Source: Planctomycetota bacterium (GTDB lineage Bacteria > Planctomycetota > UBA1135 > GCA-002748355). From it: a DNA stretch of 39,072 nucleotides. The position numbers were made by a program, and so were the translations under genes. How positions within the stretch are numbered: the stretch's first letter is position 1; the number at the start of each line of letters is the position of its first letter. This document shows positions 24,869 through 32,277 of this stretch, piece by piece. The notes under the pieces were generated by a model. The model worked only from the letters and a program-made list of their open reading frames with translations, was not told the origin of the DNA and did no database searches. The stretch lies in assembly GCA_002685965.1 (NCBI GenBank), contig NYZE01000081.1, positions 1-39,072 of the forward strand. The letters run 5' to 3'.

Positions 24869-25625
24869 CTTCCTCCCGAGAATAGTGCCACGGATCTGCC
24901 TGCGCGGTACACAAGAGGTCGATGCGCTCGATGTTGACGTGGGCTGGTCGTGTCGCGATGAACAGAATGCACTCGGCGACGTCCTCACCGGTCAGCGGCT
25001 CCAGACCGTCGTACACGTGATCAGCCCGTTCCGCGTCACCCGAGAACCGCACCAAGCTGAACTCGGTGTTGGTCGCGCCGGGGTCGACGCTCGAAATGCG
25101 GATGCCGCGACCAAGGGTCTCGAGCCGCAGCGCGCGGGCGATCGAGGCCACAGCGCTCTTCGTTGCGGAGTACACCGAACCGTTCGCGTACGGCATCGTG
25201 CCGGCGATGCTGCCGAGCATGATCACGTGCCCGGAGCCCCGCTCGATCATCCTGGGCAACACGCGCCGGGTCATTGAGAGCACGCCGACCACGTTGGTCT
25301 CGATCATCTCACGCCAGGCTTCGCCTTCGCCATCCTCGACTCGCTCGACGCCGCGTGCGAGGCCTGCATTGTTGACGAGGCAATCTGGCACGCCTAGTTG
25401 CTCGACCAGGCCAGTCGTGAAGCGCTCGACCGAGTCCGGCTCCGTGACGTCCAACCGCTCCGCGAACACCGCGGGCGCACCGAGTCCCTGTAACTCCGGC
25501 ACCAGCCGCTGCAACCGCTCGACCCTCCGCGCCCCAATCGCCACCGACCACTTCTGCCGGGCGAACGCCACCGCCGTGGCCCTACCAATTCCCGCCGAAG
25601 CGCCAGTGATAAGTGCCAAGGGCAT
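24861..25625 (-). CDS. Classical short-chain dehydrogenase, YdfG-like
   Basis: The 254-residue product starts MPLALITGASAGIGRATAVA (TGxxxGIG cofactor motif) and has GARRVERLQRL, the NNAG motif (LVNNAGLARGVE), and the catalytic Ser with YxxxK in MLGSIAGTMPYANGSVYSAT followed by KSA. GARR after the second strand suggests NADP(H). PGATNTEFSLVRFSGDAERA and the C-terminal RPAHVNIERIDLL are characteristic of the YdfG/serine dehydrogenase group, which oxidises 3-hydroxy acids such as L-allo-threonine and serine. It is the first gene of the operon with the two membrane proteins, a link that has no obvious biochemical explanation. Confidence 0.88.
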   Translation of the reverse strand: MPLALITGASAGIGRATAVAFARQKWSVAIGARRVERLQRLVPELQGLGAPAVFAERLDVTEPDSVERFTTGLVEQLGVPDCLVNNAGLARGVERVEDGEGEAWREMIETNVVGVLSMTRRVLPRMIERGSGHVIMLGSIAGTMPYANGSVYSATKSAVASIARALRLETLGRGIRISSVDPGATNTEFSLVRFSGDAERADHVYDGLEPLTGEDVAECILFIATRPAHVNIERIDLLCTAQADPWHYSREEDA

Positions 25626-25650
25626 ATCGACGAGTATTCGCCCGAAGCCG

Positions 25651-25691
25651 GAGCAGGGCAACTCTCGTGCCCTTCGGGCACTCGCGCTGCG
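25651..25691 (-). repeat. Dispersed hairpin repeat, copy 3 (inverted)
   Basis: The core GTGCCC-TTC-GGGCAC spans 25667-25681. Read on the - strand, it is flanked by GCGCGA on the left and GAGAGTTGCCCTGC on the right, matching the right-hand box of copies 1 and 4. The left box is missing. It lies just upstream of the SDR gene and 40 bases from copy 4, in opposite orientation. Confidence 0.7.
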
Positions 25692-25730
25692 CCGACGACG
25701 AATACGAGCACGTGGGAGGCAGGCCAAACC

Positions 25731-25784
25731 CTGGACCTGGACCCAGCAAGCCGAGGGCCCGCAGGGTGTGGGGGTTGCCCTGCC
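25731..25784 (+). repeat. Dispersed hairpin repeat, copy 4
   Basis: The left box CTGGACCTGGAC (25731-25742) is followed by GCAAGCCGAG, a partly decayed core (GGCCCGCAGGGTGTG) and GGGGTTGCCCTGCC. It ends three bases from the stop of the - strand coiled-coil gene. With copy 3 it fills most of the space between that gene and the SDR gene. Confidence 0.7.
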
Positions 25785-25787
25785 GGT

Positions 25788-27008
25788 TTAGCCGTTGCGT
25801 AGCTGCTTGAGGCGCTCGATTGCGTTCATGAACTTGCCGCCCTCTTCTGGGTCGGCGGATGCGCTCGATGACTGGGTGGCTGCGGGTTCGGGCTCCGGTT
25901 CCGGCATGGTCCGTGCGGGTGCTTCGGCCAGGGTCGGTTCGGTTGTGACCGTTGGTGTTGCGACCGGCCGGTGCTCGAGGCGAGTCACTGCGTCGATGAG
26001 TTCGGTGAGCTTTTGCTCTGTTGCGGCCAGGGCGCGTTGGGTCGCTTCGCGTTCGGCATCCGTGGCACCCGCGGTGGGCGCGGTGGTGGGCATCTGTTCA
26101 ACGAATCGCTCGGCGATTTGGTTGATTGTGGCTGCATCAACGACGCCGTTCTTGGTCTCGATCTCCTTGTGCAGCATCGCGAAGCCGGCTTCGATCTCCT
26201 TGGTGAGCTTCGTCGACTCATCGAGGATCTGTGGCTCGAGCTGGTCGATGATCAACTCGCGGCTCTTGGCCAGGCTCGCTTCGAGTTCGTTCTCGCTGCC
26301 GTGTAGGCGCTCGAACATGCCTTCCCACCGCTTCTCGCCGGAAGTCACGACTTCGCCGACCGCTTTCTCGATCGCCTCGAGGTCGAGCTTGACTGCGAGC
26401 AGGGCCTTGTCGGTCTCCTGCAGGCTCCTGCGGTGATCGGTGAGCATGCCGACCAGGTCGCCCAGCGGCTTGGTGTGCATGCGCACGGCCTTGGTCAGGT
26501 TGGAGATCATCGCCTCCAGCTTTGCGAGCAAAGCGATGCCTGTGCCCGCTTCGTCACCGTTGCCGGCGTGCTGGCTGACGGTGACCACCTGCGCGACCTC
26601 GCTGCGGATCGTCGCCAGCTCTTCGAGCAACACGGTGGTTCCGCTGTCGTTGCGGGTCGTGCTGCGCGCTTGCGCTCGCGCCAGCAGCAAGACGATCAGG
26701 CCACAGACTACGAGCAGCATCGGCGAGGCGCCGTACTTGCCCAGCGAGGTGAGGGCCGTCGGGGAGATCGATGACGTGGCGTCCAGCGTGCCGATGCCGA
26801 GGCCGCCGACAATGAAGACGAGCGCCATGGCGTACCAAGGCAGCTGTTGTGAGGCGGTGGGAGCCTCGTACGATGACATCGCTACTTCGCATGTTGCGTC
26901 GACAGCCGGCTCGAACGGCTCAGCCCCGCCTGCGGTCGTTTCCGATTCGTCGATGTCGAACGCCAGGTCGAGTGATTGCTGTAGCTCACTCGTTGTCGGC
27001 ATGCCCAT
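25788..27008 (-). CDS. Two-TM membrane protein with long coiled coil, unknown function
   Basis: The 406-residue product has an acidic N-terminal 50 residues, two membrane helices (about 59-79, WYAMALVFIVGGLGIGTL, and 93-110, ASPMLLVVCGLIVLLLAR), then about 200 residues of heptad-rich helix. A Pro/Glu/Thr-rich linker (TEPTLAEAPARTMPEPEPEP) follows, and a short helical tail (NAIERLKQLRNG) ends it. The ATG has AGGAG just upstream. The arrangement is seen in structural or scaffold proteins of the inner membrane, but I recognise no family. It is divergently transcribed from ptsI. Confidence 0.75.
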   Translation of the reverse strand: MGMPTTSELQQSLDLAFDIDESETTAGGAEPFEPAVDATCEVAMSSYEAPTASQQLPWYAMALVFIVGGLGIGTLDATSSISPTALTSLGKYGASPMLLVVCGLIVLLLARAQARSTTRNDSGTTVLLEELATIRSEVAQVVTVSQHAGNGDEAGTGIALLAKLEAMISNLTKAVRMHTKPLGDLVGMLTDHRRSLQETDKALLAVKLDLEAIEKAVGEVVTSGEKRWEGMFERLHGSENELEASLAKSRELIIDQLEPQILDESTKLTKEIEAGFAMLHKEIETKNGVVDAATINQIAERFVEQMPTTAPTAGATDAEREATQRALAATEQKLTELIDAVTRLEHRPVATPTVTTEPTLAEAPARTMPEPEPEPAATQSSSASADPEEGGKFMNAIERLKQLRNG

Positions 27009-27151
27009 GGTTGCTCCTGACTCGTGAGCGCTCCGGAATCTGGCCGGATCGCGACTGTCGAGTCTTCTTTATCGGTTGCGTGTGACCCGTTCTGAATCAC
27101 GAACGGGCTTGCAATCCGTGGTTGTCGTGGTTTGCTGCGCTCGGGGCGAGC
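27009..27151. promoter_or_regulatory. Divergent intergenic region with an inverted repeat
   Basis: These 143 bases lie between the divergent coiled-coil and enzyme I genes. An inverted repeat CCCGTTC (27086-27092) and GAACGGG (27101-27107) with an 8-base centre stands in the middle and could bind a regulator of either gene. An AT-richer patch around 27062-27074 (GTCTTCTTTATCG) may belong to a promoter. Neither was confirmed by recognisable hexamers. Confidence 0.4.
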
Positions 27152-28894
27152 ATGCGACCCGGAAAGGAAATCAACGCCACCTCGGCTGCGCCGGGAATCG
27201 CGACCGCACCGGTCCTGCACCACCGGTTCGCCGGTGAGTTCATTCCGACACTCACGATCGAGGAGGCGGGCGTCGAGGCCGAATGCGACCGCTTCGAGGC
27301 AGCTTGCCGCCGCGCGGCCGATGCGATGCGGGTTCTCAAGGTCAAGCTCGAGAGCCAGATTGCTGCCGATGCCGCGGGAGCTGCCGGCATCTACGACGCC
27401 CACATCGCACTGGTCACGGACCCCAATCTGCTCCGCGACGTGCGGGACCTGATCGGCAGTGATCGGATCAACGCCGAAGTCGCCCTGCAACGGGTCGTCG
27501 CCCGGTACGAGAAGGCGTTTCGCTCGATCGACAACGCGCCCGTCCGGGAGCGGGCCGCCGACATCCGGGACGTGGGCCGCCAGGTGCTCGCCATGCTGTT
27601 GCAGCGCGAGCAGGAGGTCTTCCACAGAAAGGGCAGCGACTACATCCTCGCGGTCGACGAGTTTCTGCCGAGTGACGTAGGGCTCATCGATATCGAGCAC
27701 GTGCGCGGCATCGCCATGGGCGAGGGCGGCAGGTACTCGCACGGCGTCATACTCGCGAAGGGCCTCGGCATCCCGTGCGTGGTCGGCCTCGCGAGCGGGC
27801 TAATGAAGATCCCGGCCGGCAGCGTCGTGATTCTGGACGGCGATCGAGGACGGCTCGTCATCGACCCCAACGAGCAACAGTTGAAGCGCTATGGCGAGCT
27901 GCTGCGCGAGCGCGAGCAAGCTGATCTCCGCTTGTTCGAAGTTCGCCTGTCGCCGTCGATCACCAAGGATGAGACGCCGGTCGAGTTGCTGGCCAACATC
28001 GAGGGCCTGCGCGAGCTGGGTGCGATCGAAGAGGGCATGTTTGACGGCGTGGGACTGTTCCGCACCGAGTTCGCGTTCATGGAGCGCCTCATGTTCCCCT
28101 CGGAGGAAGAGCAGCTGAAGCTCTACACCGAGGTAGTGCAGGGGATGCGCGGTCGCCGCGTGACGTTTCGAACGCTCGACGTCGGCGGCGACAAGCCGCT
28201 GGCCTACTTCCGCACGCCGAACGAGCACAACCCGGTGCTCGGCTGGCGTGGCATCCGGCTGACGTTGCACTGGCGCGATCTCTTCTACACGCAGATGCGC
28301 GCGTTGGCGCGCGCTAGCGCGCACGGGCCCGTGTCGATCCTGTTGCCGATGGTCACGACGCTGGACGAGGTAAGGGAAGGCCGCGAGATCCTCGACAAGG
28401 TCGTCACGGATTTGCGCGACGAAGGTGTCGAGATCGGCGACGACCTGCGCTACGGCATCATGATAGAGGTTCCGGCCTTGGCCGTCGTGGTTCAGCACGT
28501 TGCCGAGGCCGTCGACTTCATCAGCATCGGCAGCAACGACCTGGTCCAGTACCTGCTCGCCGTCGACCGCGACAACCCGCGCGTCGCGGGCATGTACGAC
28601 CCTTACCATCCTGGCGTGTTGCGCTTCCTGTTCGACTGTGTCCAGGTCGCGCGTCAGGCTGGCATTCCATGCTCGTTGTGCGGTGAGATCGCCGGGGAAT
28701 CGGAGTTCATTCCGTTGCTGCTGGGCATGGGCTACCGCTCCCTGAGCATGGCTCCCGTGTTCTTGCCCAGCGTCAAGCTCGCGGTCCGTTCGGCCGAGAT
28801 CGCCGCTTGCGAGGCGCTCTGGGAGTCGGTCAAGTCGCTCGGCGACGGGAACGCAGTGCGCGAAGTCCTGCGGGGCAACGCCAAGCAGCCATGA
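27152..28894 (+). CDS. ptsI: Phosphoenolpyruvate-protein phosphotransferase (PTS enzyme I)
   Basis: The 580-residue product is a complete enzyme I, which takes phosphate from phosphoenolpyruvate and passes it to HPr. The swivelling His domain has GEGGRYSHGVILAKGLGIPC with phospho-acceptor His197. The PEP-binding barrel has DGVGLFRTEFAFM, FRTLDVGGDKPLAYF, RGIRLTL, YGIMIEVPALAVV, SIGSNDLVQYLLAVDRDN and the catalytic Cys510 in CSLCGEIAGE. The usual GG-x-T-S-H has Tyr instead of Thr before the Ser. The ATG at 27152 is preferred over an upstream TTG because homology starts soon after. No HPr or enzyme II gene is in the window, so it may serve a regulatory phosphorelay. Its stop overlaps the next gene. 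Confidence 0.93.
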   Translation: MRPGKEINATSAAPGIATAPVLHHRFAGEFIPTLTIEEAGVEAECDRFEAACRRAADAMRVLKVKLESQIAADAAGAAGIYDAHIALVTDPNLLRDVRDLIGSDRINAEVALQRVVARYEKAFRSIDNAPVRERAADIRDVGRQVLAMLLQREQEVFHRKGSDYILAVDEFLPSDVGLIDIEHVRGIAMGEGGRYSHGVILAKGLGIPCVVGLASGLMKIPAGSVVILDGDRGRLVIDPNEQQLKRYGELLREREQADLRLFEVRLSPSITKDETPVELLANIEGLRELGAIEEGMFDGVGLFRTEFAFMERLMFPSEEEQLKLYTEVVQGMRGRRVTFRTLDVGGDKPLAYFRTPNEHNPVLGWRGIRLTLHWRDLFYTQMRALARASAHGPVSILLPMVTTLDEVREGREILDKVVTDLRDEGVEIGDDLRYGIMIEVPALAVVVQHVAEAVDFISIGSNDLVQYLLAVDRDNPRVAGMYDPYHPGVLRFLFDCVQVARQAGIPCSLCGEIAGESEFIPLLLGMGYRSLSMAPVFLPSVKLAVRSAEIAACEALWESVKSLGDGNAVREVLRGNAKQP

Positions 28895-29619
28895 TGCTGA
28901 AGCGGGGACAGTGGTCGGTCGAGGAGCTGTCCAAGCTACGGAGTCACTACGGACGCCGGCCGCTCGCGCAGCTGGCGCGCGAGTTGCGCCGTACGCCGGA
29001 GACCGTGCGTCAACGGGCGCTCCGACTGTTCGCGGGCAGAACGCGCGTCGGCGCCCTCGCCGATCCGGAATGCGTCGAGCTGCGGCTCATGGTCGGGGTC
29101 GCGCCATTGGACGCGATGGCGTTGGTTCTCGGCCGCCGCGAAGACAACATCGTCGAAGAGCTGCGCGCCTGGGCCGCGACGAAGCGCACCGGCCGATTCG
29201 CTGACTGGGAGCTGGCGCACCTGCGCAGTTGCTATGGTTCACGCCCCGACTGGGCGCTCCGGCTCGTGCTCGGTCGCACCCTCGCCGTGATTCGCCGCCG
29301 TGCCCGCGACCTTTGCCTCGGCAAGGACCGAGGCGTCGCGTCGGTCGACCTGCCGCAGCTCGAGAAGCTGGTCAAGATGCGGCCGCAACCGACGGTGCGT
29401 ATGCCGCGTTGGACCAGCGAGGAGCTCGAGGTCCTGGAACGCCTCTACCGCGACACCCCCAACTTCGAGCTCGCCAAACTGCTCGGCCGCAGCGTCAAGA
29501 GCGTCATCGCCAAGGCCAACGAGCGCCAGATCAAGAAATCCGCGGACCGGCTGCGCGACATGGGCCGCGAGAATGTGCGCATCCGCCACGGCCGAAGGTC
29601 GCAGAGAGCACGAGGGTAG
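28891..29619 (+). CDS. Four-repeat Myb/HTH-like DNA-binding protein
   Basis: The 242-residue, very basic product is built of four copies of a 40-residue helical module: residues 8-47, 56-95, 103-142 and 174-213. Each has the plan W/F-x3-EL-x2-L-x-x-x-Y/x-G-x-R-P-x3-LA-x-x-LGR-T-x3-V-x-x-R-A. Examples are WSVEELSKLRSHYGRRPLAQ, DWELAHLRSCYGSRPDWALR and WTSEELEVLERLYRDTPNFE. The tryptophan start and three-helix spacing resemble Myb/SANT domains or short helix-turn-helix units. The C-terminal tail is Arg-rich. The ATG overlaps the ptsI stop (ATGA), so the two are co-translated. It may bind DNA; its targets are unknown. Confidence 0.7.
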   Translation: MMLKRGQWSVEELSKLRSHYGRRPLAQLARELRRTPETVRQRALRLFAGRTRVGALADPECVELRLMVGVAPLDAMALVLGRREDNIVEELRAWAATKRTGRFADWELAHLRSCYGSRPDWALRLVLGRTLAVIRRRARDLCLGKDRGVASVDLPQLEKLVKMRPQPTVRMPRWTSEELEVLERLYRDTPNFELAKLLGRSVKSVIAKANERQIKKSADRLRDMGRENVRIRHGRRSQRARG

Positions 29620-29624
29620 CCCCT

Positions 29625-29680
29625 CCGTAGACGTGGACGTGGACGCCGCAAGCCGAGTGTCCGCAGGCACGAGGATTGGT
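29625..29680 (+). repeat. Dispersed hairpin repeat, copy 5
   Basis: This copy has the complete left box (GTAGACGTGGACGTGGAC at 29627-29644), then GCAAGCCGAG, a shortened core (TGTCCGCAGGCA) and GAGGATTGG. It starts six bases after the stop of the four-repeat protein gene. A decayed second right-hand half (GCACGAGGGTAGCC) covers the end of that gene at about 29608-29621. Confidence 0.65.
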
Positions 29681-29771
29681 CTCAACCCTGGCCCGCCTAC
29701 CGCCCGATAACTCCAGTCAATGCGGCAGCTAGGCGCCACCGCGAGCCACCTTTTCATCCCTGGGTGACCCT

Positions 29772-30161
29772 ATGGATATCGTTGGAAAGAAGAGTCAGGG
29801 TGTTTCAGTAACTTGTCTCGAGAAGGACAAGGTCGTGATCCTTGCCTTCAACGACAGAAGCCTGAACTTCTATGTAACCGACGCCTTGAAGGAGAACCTC
29901 AAGGAGCTGATCGGGAGCAAGATCGAGGAAGGCTATCAGCATTTCGTGCTGAACCTGGACAACGTCAAGATCATCGATTCCTGCGGAGTGGGGCTGATGA
30001 TCGCGGCGAACAACCTGACTGCGGCTAGGTCGGCCAAGCTCTACTTGACCAACATCAAGCCGTTCATCATCAAGATCTTCGACATCATGCGGATCTCGAA
30101 GCACTTGAACATCTACGAGACCGAAGACGCCGCGCTGCAGGCGATCCAGAACGGTTCGTAG
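29772..30161 (+). CDS. STAS-domain protein (anti-sigma factor antagonist type)
   Basis: The 129-residue product is a single STAS domain of the SpoIIAA/RsbV type. The motif LDNVKIIDSCGVGLMIAANN contains Ser70, at the position phosphorylated by partner kinases. The flanking strands VVILAFNDRSLNFYVTDALK and HFVLNLDNVKI fit the fold. Such proteins bind anti-sigma kinases or act as switches in larger signalling complexes. No cognate RsbW-type kinase is adjacent; a histidine kinase gene follows after a hairpin. The sequence is richer in Ile, Lys and Asn than neighbouring proteins, though codon use looks local. Confidence 0.85.
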   Translation: MDIVGKKSQGVSVTCLEKDKVVILAFNDRSLNFYVTDALKENLKELIGSKIEEGYQHFVLNLDNVKIIDSCGVGLMIAANNLTAARSAKLYLTNIKPFIIKIFDIMRISKHLNIYETEDAALQAIQNGS

Positions 30162-30163
30162 GG

Positions 30164-30179
30164 CCCGCCGCTCGGCGGG
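30164..30179 (+). terminator. Hairpin after the STAS gene
   Basis: CCCGCC (30164-30169) and GGCGGG (30174-30179) pair around a GCTC loop two bases after the STAS stop codon. There is no T-run. It may end or attenuate transcription before the histidine kinase gene, which starts about 80 bases later. Confidence 0.5.
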
Positions 30180-30262
30180 TCGAGTTCGCCAAACGCCAGT
30201 GCGGCCCGCGGCGGACACCCGACGCTGTGTGCCCTGAGAGCGCTGCCGTTGCGAGGTTGCAC

Positions 30263-31891
30263 ATGACCCGGACTGCCGGACAGATCCTGATCCTCTCGGA
30301 GGAAGAGGAGAGCTTGTCCGCGCTCGAGTTCGCGCTCGTGCGGCTGGGTGCCAACGTCGTGCGATCCCTGCCCGATGGGTCCGCATCCCTGCTCGAGCAG
30401 GTCGAGCCGGACGTCGTATTGGTCGACCCGAAGCGGATCGCCGGGCGAGCCGCAGCGCTGCTCGATGTCGCCCACCGGGCGCCGGTAATCGTTGCGCTGC
30501 TCCACCGTGTCGACAACGAGGCGCTGCGTTGGGCGATGGCCTGCGGAGCTCGCGACTGGCTAAAGGCGCCAATCAGCGATCCGAAGCAGGCGGCCGCCAC
30601 GGTGCTCGAGATCGTCGAAGCTCGCAAACGTCATGGTTCGCAGCGCCGGATTCGGGAAGCGGAATCCGTCCACCTGCTCAAGCAACAAGTGCGCGAGTTG
30701 ACCGAGCGCTACGTGCGGCAGTGCCGCACCTTCGATGAGGCCCAGGACGTGTTCTATCTCGACCTGAGTCGCATGATGACCATCTTCGACAACATCATGG
30801 ATGGCATCGTGTTCACCGACCCAGAGGGTCAGGTGACGCTGATGAACCCGGTTGCTGAAGACCTCCTCGGCGTCAAAACGATCTTCGCGATCGGCAAGCG
30901 CGTCCGTGACTTCGGTCGCGGTACCGAGTTGATCGACGAGGTTGCGCGCGACCACGAGTGCGCGTTGCTCGACGGCGGCGTCACGGAGCGCACGGTCGAG
31001 ATTCACCAGAAGAGCCATAGCCTGTCCTATCTCGAGCTGCGCACTACGGCCGTGATCGACTACAAGGGCAGCTTCGCCGGCATCCTCTCGGTGATCAAGG
31101 ACGTCACCGCCGAGTACAAAGGCGAGCAAATGAAGAACCAGTACCTGTCGATCGTGTCGCATGAGCTGCGCACGCCGCTGACAGGTATCAAGACCTTTGC
31201 GACGTTGATGGCGAAAGGAACGCTCGGGCCGCTGCCGGGAGTGCAGCAGGAAGTCATCGATACGATTCGCGAGCAGACGCTGCGTCTCGAGCACCAGGTG
31301 GACAGGTTGATCTGCCTCGGTCGGATCGAGTCCGGTGACTTCGCGATGGACCGCGAGAGCTTCGAGCTTTCAGCGCTGTTGGACACGTTGACCGCCCCCT
31401 TCGCCCAGGCAGCGCGTGATCGCGGCATCGACTTCCGTGTGCGGCGCACCGAGGACAACCCCTGTGTGCGGGCCGACCGCGAGGACTTGCGCCGTGCGAT
31501 CCAGGCCCTGATCGCAAACGCGATCAAGTTCACGCCCAATGGCGGCCACGTGGAGATCTCGATCGAGTGTCCCGCCGACGGTGGTGTCGTGGTTCACGTC
31601 AAGGACAGCGGCCCCGGTATCAGCCCACGCTACCACGGTCGCATCTTCGAGAAGTTCTTTCAGGTCGAGGATCCGCTGACTCGGCAGTACGGAGGCGCAG
31701 GGCTCGGTCTTTGCGTTGCCCAGGGTGTTGCGAAGGCGCACGGTGGCTGCATCGAGGTCATGAGCGATCTCGGCCAGGGCGCAGAGTTCCGGTTCTACCT
31801 GCCGGTTTGTGACGCCGCCCGGGACGTTGCCGCCGACCGAGAAGACGAGAAGAGTCAAGCTGCGCTCGCGAGCATCCGAAAGGAAGAGTGA
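30263..31891 (+). CDS. Sensor histidine kinase with N-terminal degenerate receiver and PAS domain
   Basis: The 542-residue product has an N-terminal receiver-like domain (residues 7-115: QILILSEEEESLSALEFALV, VVLVDPK, DWLKAPI) that retains Asp and Lys but not the usual hydroxyl residue. A coiled-coil linker is followed by a PAS domain (about 170-285: IFDNIMDGIVFTDPEGQVTL). The HisKA domain carries SIVSHELRTPLTGIKTFATL (His300), and the HATPase has the N-box NAIKFTPNGG and G-boxes DSGPGIS and GGAGLGL. There are no membrane helices, so it is a cytoplasmic sensor. The ATG at 30263 is used; an in-frame GTG at 30227 is less likely. It overlaps the response regulator gene by one base. Confidence 0.93.
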   Translation: MTRTAGQILILSEEEESLSALEFALVRLGANVVRSLPDGSASLLEQVEPDVVLVDPKRIAGRAAALLDVAHRAPVIVALLHRVDNEALRWAMACGARDWLKAPISDPKQAAATVLEIVEARKRHGSQRRIREAESVHLLKQQVRELTERYVRQCRTFDEAQDVFYLDLSRMMTIFDNIMDGIVFTDPEGQVTLMNPVAEDLLGVKTIFAIGKRVRDFGRGTELIDEVARDHECALLDGGVTERTVEIHQKSHSLSYLELRTTAVIDYKGSFAGILSVIKDVTAEYKGEQMKNQYLSIVSHELRTPLTGIKTFATLMAKGTLGPLPGVQQEVIDTIREQTLRLEHQVDRLICLGRIESGDFAMDRESFELSALLDTLTAPFAQAARDRGIDFRVRRTEDNPCVRADREDLRRAIQALIANAIKFTPNGGHVEISIECPADGGVVVHVKDSGPGISPRYHGRIFEKFFQVEDPLTRQYGGAGLGLCVAQGVAKAHGGCIEVMSDLGQGAEFRFYLPVCDAARDVAADREDEKSQAALASIRKEE

Positions 31892-32271
31892 TGGAGCGGA
31901 CGATCCTTATCATCGAAGACGAAAAGCTCATCATTGTCTCCACGCAGATGGTGCTGGAGGCGGTGGGCTACCGAGTCGAGTCCGCCATGAACGGCGAAGA
32001 GGGGATTCAAAAGGCCAAGGACCTGAATCCCGATCTGATCCTCTTGGACATCATGATGCCGGGCATCGACGGCTGGGAGACGCTGACTCGGCTCAAGCGA
32101 GATCAGGGCACGGCTGGGACTCCTGTCATCATCTTCACCGCCCGCGAGCATGCGCGTGGCCACCAGAAGAGCAACGAGATGGGTGCCGCCGGCTACTTCC
32201 GTAAGCCGTTCGAGCCGGACGAACTGATCGATCTCGTCGAGAAGCACGTCGGCCAAAGCGCCAAGGCGTAA
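31891..32271 (+). CDS. Single-domain response regulator (CheY-like)
   Basis: The 126-residue product is a receiver domain alone: MERTILIIEDEKLIIVSTQM with the acidic pocket, phospho-acceptor Asp53 in LILLDIMMPGIDGW, a Thr in VIIFTAREHA and Lys in YFRKPFEP. No output domain is attached, so it must act by binding a partner. The start codon overlaps the kinase stop (TGATG) with AGGAAGAG upstream, making the kinase its obvious phosphodonor. The HD-domain gene follows after six bases. Confidence 0.95.
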   Translation: MERTILIIEDEKLIIVSTQMVLEAVGYRVESAMNGEEGIQKAKDLNPDLILLDIMMPGIDGWETLTRLKRDQGTAGTPVIIFTAREHARGHQKSNEMGAAGYFRKPFEPDELIDLVEKHVGQSAKA

Positions 32272-32277
32272 TAACCG

